From Bryobacterales bacterium (GTDB lineage Bacteria > Acidobacteriota > Terriglobia > Bryobacterales > Bryobacteraceae), in the NCBI GenBank assembly GCA_016721425.1, contig JADKID010000016.1, positions 186,001-250,000 of the forward strand: a DNA stretch of 64,000 nucleotides. The letters are read 5' to 3'. Position 1 is the first letter of the stretch. Each line of letters opens with the position of its first letter. Under the pieces are notes generated by a model, which searched no databases, was not told where the DNA came from, and was given only the letters and a program-made list of their open reading frames with translations. The position numbers and the translations under genes are program-made. This document shows, piece after piece, positions 58,689-64,000 of this stretch.

Positions 58689-59978
58689 TTAGTCCTGTTC
58701 GAGCGGTTTTGTGGGGTCAATGAACGGCCAGCAGAAGGCGCCCAGAAAATAGGCGGCGGCCATGGTGTAGAGGAACATATTGTAGTCGCCGTTCGGGTAT
58801 GCCGTCCCGCGCGTGGCATCGAGAATAATGCCGCCCACCTGCGGCGCGACGAACCCGGCCATATTGCCCATCATGTTCATCGAGCCCGATAGCGTGCCGG
58901 CATACTTGCCGCCGATATCCATGCACGAGCCCCATGCGCAAGGCATCACCAGATCGTTGCAGAAACTCGCCATGCCCATGGCCAGCATTCCATACAGCGG
59001 GTTGTTCTGCTGGATGCACAGCAGGATGAAACTCCCGGCCCCGATGAAGCCGAAGGTCGCCACGGTGCGGCGGGCCTTCACGGTGCCGCCCAGCCTGGCG
59101 GCGATGCGCGGCAGCATCATCCCGCTCAGCAGACAGCCGATGCCTCCGAACAGGAGTGGGAAAATGGCGTACCACGCGCTGGTGATCTCGTTGCTGATCT
59201 TGTAGTACTCACGCAAATACGTGGAAAGCCAGGTGATGTAGAAGTACCAGGGGTAGGTGATGAGGAAGTACTGAAGCCACAGCAGGCGGACACTCCGGTT
59301 AGCCAGCAGCTTCTTCCACGGTACATTGCCGTGGCTGCCCAACACACTCCGGTTCTCGCTCAGCAGTTCCAGCTCCGCTGCATTCACGCCCGGGTGATCC
59401 TTCGGATCATCGCGGAACCAGCGGAAGAAGAAGAACGCCCAGATCAGACCCAGGCAGGCGAAAATCAAAAAGGCCGCCCGCCAGGGGAGAACCGTGAAGA
59501 TCATGGCGAAGATCAGTGGCGTAAACGCCCCGCCCCATCGCGCCGACATCCACATGATGCCCTGCGCCCGTACGCGTTCGTTCGAGGGGAGCCAGGTGGT
59601 GAAGCTCTTCGTGAGGTTCGGGAAGCAGCCTGCCTCGCCCGCCCCGAAGAGAAACTGGTTGATCATGAGCGACGTCCCGCTCCACATCACCGTCACCGAC
59701 GCCGTAAAGGCGCTCCACCACAAGACGATCCGCATCAGCACGCCCCGCGCGCCGTACTTGTCGCCCATCCAGCCGCTCGGGATCTCCGCCAGCGCATAGG
59801 CCAGCGCGAAGGCCGAGAAGACGCGCCCCATCTCTGTCTTGGTCAGCCCCAGGTCGTTCATGATGTACGGAGCTGCCTTGGAAATGGAGACGCGGTCGAT
59901 ATACGACAGCACCGCCAGCGTCACGGCGAAGACCACTACCCAGTGGCGCGCGCGAGTAGGAACCTGAGGCGTCGGCAT
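58689..59978 (-). CDS. MFS transporter of the anion:cation symporter (hexuronate-like) type
   Basis: About 429 residues with twelve helices. The N-terminal WVVVFAVTLAVLSYIDRVS and SGWMGDKYGARGVL (loop 2-3 motif) are typical of the ACS family (glucarate, hexuronate and related acids). The later ERVRAQGIMW and FFFRWFRDDPKDHP support that family. The start at 59978 has AGG six bases before it; GTG at 59984 is an alternative. It lies amid catabolic genes, so import of a sugar acid is likely but unproved. Confidence 0.86.
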   Translation of the reverse strand: MPTPQVPTRARHWVVVFAVTLAVLSYIDRVSISKAAPYIMNDLGLTKTEMGRVFSAFALAYALAEIPSGWMGDKYGARGVLMRIVLWWSAFTASVTVMWSGTSLMINQFLFGAGEAGCFPNLTKSFTTWLPSNERVRAQGIMWMSARWGGAFTPLIFAMIFTVLPWRAAFLIFACLGLIWAFFFFRWFRDDPKDHPGVNAAELELLSENRSVLGSHGNVPWKKLLANRSVRLLWLQYFLITYPWYFYITWLSTYLREYYKISNEITSAWYAIFPLLFGGIGCLLSGMMLPRIAARLGGTVKARRTVATFGFIGAGSFILLCIQQNNPLYGMLAMGMASFCNDLVMPCAWGSCMDIGGKYAGTLSGSMNMMGNMAGFVAPQVGGIILDATRGTAYPNGDYNMFLYTMAAAYFLGAFCWPFIDPTKPLEQD

Positions 59979-59992
59979 GAGCACCTATCCAA

Positions 59993-60325
59993 TCACAGGA
60001 TTCGTAGCGGCTGCAACTCTTTGTCCATCCACTCCAGGTAGCTTGCCCCGCCGTCCACCACCGGGAGAGCCACAATCTCCGGAACTTCGTAGCTGTGCAC
60101 CCGCCGTATTTCGGCACAGAGCGCGCCAAAAAGATCGCGCCGGCTCTTGATTGTCAGCCGGAACTCCTCCGCGCTTTCCATCTTGCCCTGCCAGTGATAG
60201 AAGCTGCGAACTCCGGCCGTGATCTGCACGCACGCCGCCACGCGCAACTCCACTAAATGCCGCGCCACCCGCTCGGCCTCCTCCGCCGTCCCGCATGTGC
60301 TGAACACCACAATCTTGTCGGTCAT
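59993..60325 (-). CDS. cutA: CutA-like divalent-cation tolerance protein
   Basis: A 110-residue trimeric CutA1-fold protein. The VVFSTCGTAEEAERVARHLVE opening, YHWQGKMESAEEFRLTIK and EVPEIVALPV match CutA. The role is uncertain; family members bind Cu or other ligands and are often fortuitous names. The start at 60325 overlaps the nucleoside hydrolase stop by four bases, so the two are co-translated; the MFS gene follows 14 bases later. Confidence 0.9.
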   Translation of the reverse strand: MTDKIVVFSTCGTAEEAERVARHLVELRVAACVQITAGVRSFYHWQGKMESAEEFRLTIKSRRDLFGALCAEIRRVHSYEVPEIVALPVVDGGASYLEWMDKELQPLRIL

Positions 60326-61452
60326 TGCACCCCGCGTTCCGCTTTGCCCGGCGCCGGCGCCGACATCAGCTTCACAAACTGGCGCGTGAACTTCGGCAGA
60401 TCCAGATCCACCTGCGCCTGCACCAGCCGCACTCCCGTCGCCGGCTTCAGTTTGTCCACCCACGTCAACGTATATCCATAGCTGGGACCGTGGCTCAAAT
60501 CCACGTCCATGTGCAGTTCCCGCCGCCGCGTAATGATCGACGGATCCAGCCACGCGCACGCCGCCAGTTCATCCCAAAGGTAGTAGCGCTCCTGCGAGTA
60601 CTGCGCCACATACCGCGCCACGGCATGAGGTGATTTCGATATTTCGGCCAGCATCTGCTCCGTGAACATCGCCTTGATCGAAACGTCCACGGTTGTTACC
60701 TCGATCCGTGGCCAAGCCGCGCGCAGCACAATGCGAGCCGCTTCCGGATCAAACCAGAAATTGAACTCGTGCCGCGGCGAGGTTGCGAATTCCGGATCCT
60801 CGGTTTGCGGATTCAGGCTGCCGCCCATCAGAACGATGCCACGCGTCATCTCCGCGAAGCGCGGCTCTATCGCAATCGCCAGCGCAATGTTGGTCAGCGG
60901 GCCGCCGGCGAAGATCGTCACCTCTCCCGGATGCGCACGCACCTGCCGCACCAAAAAGTGGGCTGCGTCCTCTTTCAGCGGCACCGTCGCCGGCTTGCCC
61001 TCCGGCATCGGCGGGATCTCGTACGCACCCAGCACCCGGCCGGAATTCATGTGCGCCGGCAGCACGCCGCCCTCCGGCAACGGGACATCCGCCGTTCGGC
61101 TGCCCCACGCCCCGAGCCACACTGGCTTTCCATGCAGGGCGAATGCCAGCCGCGTCTCCTCCTGGCCTCGCACCAGCGGGTAGACGGCCCCAGGCACAAC
61201 CGGGACTTCCGTGCGGCCGATCAGCTCCAGCATTCGCAACGTGTGCTGCGCCGCTTCATCCCGCCATGCATTCCCGGTTACCATCGTCAGACCCAGCACC
61301 TCGGTCTCCGGCGATTGCAGCAGCACCATCATCGCCATCTGATTGGAGCCGCCCGGTCCTGACCCATCCTGGTCGATGACAATCTTGCGCCTTTGGCCGG
61401 CGGCTGTCCCACAGAGGCTCACGGCGAGCAGAAGTAAATAGGGCCGCTTCAT
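60322..61452 (-). CDS. Nucleoside-hydrolase-like protein with altered calcium motif
   Basis: A 376-residue exported protein (MKRPYLLLLAVSLCGTAAG leader) of the inosine-uridine nucleoside hydrolase family. Recognisable are TIFAGGPLTNIALAIAIEPR, GIVLMGGSL and FWFDPEAARIVLR. The canonical N-terminal DTDPGxDD motif, which binds calcium, is replaced by IDQDGSGPGGSNQMA, so the second pair of aspartates is missing. That makes ribose binding by the usual means doubtful; another nucleoside- or sugar-binding role is possible. ATG at 61452 follows a GATAAT box by six bases. Confidence 0.78.
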   Translation of the reverse strand: MKRPYLLLLAVSLCGTAAGQRRKIVIDQDGSGPGGSNQMAMMVLLQSPETEVLGLTMVTGNAWRDEAAQHTLRMLELIGRTEVPVVPGAVYPLVRGQEETRLAFALHGKPVWLGAWGSRTADVPLPEGGVLPAHMNSGRVLGAYEIPPMPEGKPATVPLKEDAAHFLVRQVRAHPGEVTIFAGGPLTNIALAIAIEPRFAEMTRGIVLMGGSLNPQTEDPEFATSPRHEFNFWFDPEAARIVLRAAWPRIEVTTVDVSIKAMFTEQMLAEISKSPHAVARYVAQYSQERYYLWDELAACAWLDPSIITRRRELHMDVDLSHGPSYGYTLTWVDKLKPATGVRLVQAQVDLDLPKFTRQFVKLMSAPAPGKAERGVQ

Positions 61453-61458
61453 CGCGAC

Positions 61459-61464
61459 ATTATC
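61459..61464 (-). promoter_or_regulatory. -10 box GATAAT six bases before the nucleoside hydrolase ATG
   Basis: On the minus strand GATAAT, then GTCGCG, then ATG at 61452. A leaderless start for the whole catabolic run. No good -35 visible. Confidence 0.4.
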
Positions 61465-61540
61465 ACACACGCGCCGCGCCGCATCCTTCTGCCGACGGCC
61501 TCAAGCCGAAGCACTCAACTCATTCGTTGACGATCTGGTG

Positions 61541-61666
61541 TAGAATATCTCCCACCTGGGCTGGTGTGCGAAGGCAGCTCAACCTGCTTCGCACAGTCTG
61601 ACGAAATGCATTACCGAATCGAAGCCGGACCGGCTTCCAGCGAATTCAGATAGAGGAAGGGATTCC
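61541..61666 (+). promoter_or_regulatory. Promoter box and structured leader of the receptor gene
   Basis: TAGAAT at 61541-61546 could be the -10. The following leader holds a perfect 8-bp stem GTGCGAAG/CTTCGCAC (61566-61594) extended by CAG/CTG, and GAAGCCGGACCGGCTTC (61621-61637). AGGAAGGG is next to the ATG at 61667. The two stems may control receptor expression or act as attenuators; no known riboswitch is recognised. Confidence 0.5.
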
Positions 61667-64000
61667 ATGTCAATGAGCCTCCCCGTGCGCAGCTCACTCC
61701 TGGCGGTAATTTGCGCGACCGCCGCCTTCGCGCAAACCTATGGCGGCATCTCCGGAGAAATTCACGACCCCTCGGGTGCGTTGATTGCCGGTGTCAAGGT
61801 GACGCTGACCAACGCGGCCACCAACGCGACACGCGCCACGGAGTCCAACGGCTCCGGCCTGTACACGTTTCCGGCTCTGCAGCCGGGCATCTATGGTCTG
61901 AAAGCGGAAAAGCAGGGCTTCAAGGGCTTCGCTCGCTCCGATATCGAGGTCCAGGTGCAGCTCAATGCCCGCGTCGACATCGATATGCAAATCGGAGCCA
62001 CGTCCGAAACCGTCGAGGTGTCGGCCCAGGCGGCGCTTCTGCAGAGCGAGAACGCCACAGTCGGTACCGTCATCGAGAACAAGCGCATCCTGGAACTGCC
62101 GCTCAACGGGCGGAATCCGCTTTCCCTCGTGGCGCTCGCGCCCAACGTCAGTTTCGGATTCCCATCGGCCGGACAGGCTGGTTCGCGGCAAGGCGGCATC
62201 CGGTCTGACCAGTCCATCTCCGTTGGCGGACAGCGCGCCCAATACAATCGCTACACGCTGGATGGCGTGGAGAACACAGACCCGAACTTCAATACCTTTG
62301 TGGTGCTGCCATCGGTGGACGCGCTACAGGAGTTTAAGGTGCAGTCCGGAGTCTACCCAGCCGAGTTCGGCCGCGGCGCCACTCAAATCAATATGTCCAC
62401 CAAAGCGGGCGCCAATGACTACCACGGCACCCTGTTCTACTTCCTCCGCAACGACAAACTCGACGCAAAAAACTACGCCTTCACCGCCGCCCGCCCTCCG
62501 AAGGATCCCTTCAAGTGGAACCAGTTCGGATTCACTCTGGGTGGTCCCATCAGTGTTCCAAAACTGTTCGATGGCAAAAACCGCCTGTTCTTCATGACCA
62601 ACTATGAGTGGTTCCGCCAGCGCCGCAATGTTCAGGCAGTCAGCAGCGTACCTACCGGCGCCATGCAGGGCGGCAACTTCACCGACGTTGTTACCACGCC
62701 CAATGCCAGCCTTCGCACACAGGGGATTTACGACCCCAGAACGCGTGCCATCGTCGGCGGCGTCAATACAGCTCAGCCGTTTGCCGGGAACCTGATCCCC
62801 TCCACGCGGCTCCATCCCACATCCAAGCAGCTGTTGGAGTTCATGCCGCTTCCGAACCTGCCCAATGCCGACATCCGCAACAACCTCGTCCAATCACAGG
62901 GCCGCCCGATCAATCGCGACCAGTTCGTGGGCCGCTTCGATTTCGTCGAAAGCTCGAAGTCCCAATGGTCCGGCCGCTACAGTTGGGGCGATGAGAACCA
63001 GAGCAACGAAGCACTGAAGTTGAACGGAACCAAGCTGGTCACCAACTTCTCTCAATACATGGCTTCGAACACCCGCGTCTTTTCCCCGACGACGGTGAAC
63101 GAGGCTCGCTACGGCTATACGCGCTTCTACAACACCAACGGGACTGAACTGGCCTTCACGCGCGACGTCGTGGGCGAGTTGAAAGTCCCCGGCCTGGCCG
63201 GAGGGCCCCCAGTACAGTGGGGCGTTCCAAACGTCTCGCTGCAAGGCGTCTATGCCGGCTTCGGCAACGACTCGGAAGGCCCTTATGAGAACACCAACTC
63301 CTCCTGGCAGATCGTGGACAACCTCTCCATCATCCGCGGTAAACACTCCATCAAGATCGGCGGCGAGGTCCGCAACGATCACTACAACCAGGTGGGGAAT
63401 CAATTCGCACGTGGCCAGTTCACCTTCACCAACAACGCCACTCTCAACCTGGCTACACCCGGCCGCACCGGCGACAACTTCGCCGATTTCCTCCTGGGCG
63501 AGACCTATCAGGCGGAGGCCGCCGTCTCCATCGCCGATGCCAAATTCTCTTCCGTCGGCTACGCGCTCTACTTCGATGACGTATGGCGCATTTCCAGCAA
63601 GCTCACTGTGAATTTTGGCCTGCGCTACGAATTGACTCCGCCGTGGACAGACAGCACGGGGAAACTCTTCAACGGCATCGTTCCTTACGACGCTCACCTC
63701 ACGTTAGCCAACGCCAACGTGACGGACAAGAGCCTCTTCCCGTACTTCATGCGCCAGGGCGATTCGCGCCAGAACTGCTATGAAGGAATCGGCATCCGCT
63801 GGCCCGATATCCAGGTGCGCTGCGACGGTTCGCTGGGCAATCGCCTGGTGGGGGTTGACAGGAACGACTTCGCCCCTCGCCTGGGCATCTCCTGGGCGCC
63901 GACCGCCAAATGGGTCATCCGGGCCGGCGCCGGCACATTCTACTCGCAGGATAGCGGCAACCCCCGCTTCGACATGGCGCGCAATCTGGCCGGCCGCCTG
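61667..64000 (+). CDS. TonB-dependent-receptor-like protein with carboxypeptidase-regulatory domain, 5' part
   Basis: Open to the window end, 778 residues visible. Signal peptide ending AAFAQ; then a carboxypeptidase-regulatory-like domain (YGGISGEIHDPSGALIAGV to KGFARSDIEV), a plug-domain-like ELPLNGRNPLSLVALAP and GVYPAEFGRGATQINMSTK, and many beta strands with alternating aromatic residues. Acidobacteriota have large families of such OmpA/CarboxypepD_reg-like receptors, thought to import or bind glycans. No TonB box is clearly identifiable. The rest lies beyond 64000. Confidence 0.88.
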   Translation, partial: MSMSLPVRSSLLAVICATAAFAQTYGGISGEIHDPSGALIAGVKVTLTNAATNATRATESNGSGLYTFPALQPGIYGLKAEKQGFKGFARSDIEVQVQLNARVDIDMQIGATSETVEVSAQAALLQSENATVGTVIENKRILELPLNGRNPLSLVALAPNVSFGFPSAGQAGSRQGGIRSDQSISVGGQRAQYNRYTLDGVENTDPNFNTFVVLPSVDALQEFKVQSGVYPAEFGRGATQINMSTKAGANDYHGTLFYFLRNDKLDAKNYAFTAARPPKDPFKWNQFGFTLGGPISVPKLFDGKNRLFFMTNYEWFRQRRNVQAVSSVPTGAMQGGNFTDVVTTPNASLRTQGIYDPRTRAIVGGVNTAQPFAGNLIPSTRLHPTSKQLLEFMPLPNLPNADIRNNLVQSQGRPINRDQFVGRFDFVESSKSQWSGRYSWGDENQSNEALKLNGTKLVTNFSQYMASNTRVFSPTTVNEARYGYTRFYNTNGTELAFTRDVVGELKVPGLAGGPPVQWGVPNVSLQGVYAGFGNDSEGPYENTNSSWQIVDNLSIIRGKHSIKIGGEVRNDHYNQVGNQFARGQFTFTNNATLNLATPGRTGDNFADFLLGETYQAEAAVSIADAKFSSVGYALYFDDVWRISSKLTVNFGLRYELTPPWTDSTGKLFNGIVPYDAHLTLANANVTDKSLFPYFMRQGDSRQNCYEGIGIRWPDIQVRCDGSLGNRLVGVDRNDFAPRLGISWAPTAKWVIRAGAGTFYSQDSGNPRFDMARNLAGRL

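Noticed and set aside
1..64000. Defence islands, CRISPR arrays, prophage, insertion sequences, tRNA or rRNA genes.
   Set aside because: None found: no transposase or integrase motif, no regularly spaced repeats, and no cloverleaf-like intergenic sequence.

Overview
This is a high-GC, gene-dense bacterial window with no rRNA, tRNA, CRISPR array, phage or insertion sequence that I can see. The gene content points to an Acidobacteriota soil bacterium of the Bryobacterales/Solibacter type. The clues are a TonB-dependent-receptor-like giant with an N-terminal carboxypeptidase-regulatory fold, a DUF1080 protein, secreted YncE/phosphoesterase fusions, a two-component-regulator propeller kinase, many secreted glycan-active enzymes, and several hypothetical families I associate with that group. 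The assignment is an inference from families, not from a marker gene.

Layout. 1-4380: end of an HtrA-type protease, a DUF1080 protein, a lipoprotein, a class V aminotransferase, a PilZ protein and a 50-residue membrane protein. 4381-8052 (minus): a frameshifted YncE/phosphoesterase and a gene read through an in-frame TGA, a strong selenoprotein candidate (UxxC thioredoxin-like domain plus DsbD-alpha-like domain, with a SECIS-like hairpin). 8077-18633: carbohydrate genes (sugar isomerase-like, GyrI-like, GH27, ceramidase-like, sulfatase, LarA-like, GH43-like, acyl-CoA ligase, rhamnose transporter). 18697-29910: a coiled-coil protein, membrane-anchored MutS-like ATPase, aminotransferase, HrpB helicase, TlpA-like protein, sensor kinase, myo-inositol oxygenase, FabH and a zinc peptidase. 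29961-33234: hypothetical membrane proteins, a 52-residue secreted peptide and an XRE regulator with palindromic sites. 33234-40215: prephenate dehydratase, a K+-channel-like protein and a three-gene signalling operon (CheY-like, propeller/GAF kinase, receiver-PP2C phosphatase). 40427-50036: secreted enzymes including a sialidase-SGNH esterase fusion. 50099-52879: DUF4331 protein, ChrR-like anti-sigma and a frameshifted ECF sigma factor. 53016-64000: DCC and DUF2071 proteins, two FtsX-type permeases, a catabolic run (amidohydrolase, alkaline phosphatase, MFS, CutA, nucleoside hydrolase) and a partial TonB-dependent-receptor-like gene.

How the genes work together: secreted glycosidases, a sulfatase, a sialidase/esterase and a ceramidase-like enzyme release sugars. 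RhaT and an MFS carrier import them, and isomerases, inositol oxygenase and lactonase-like enzymes process them. The signalling operon and ECF/ChrR unit would provide environmental control.

Most notable: (1) the undeclared selenoprotein at 7033-8052; (2) several genes with a TAnnnT box 5-7 bases before the start codon, suggesting leaderless transcripts, including a palindromic box shared by two divergent genes at 22131; (3) a hairpin that would mask the Shine-Dalgarno of the inositol oxygenase gene; (4) two single-base frameshifts in otherwise intact genes.
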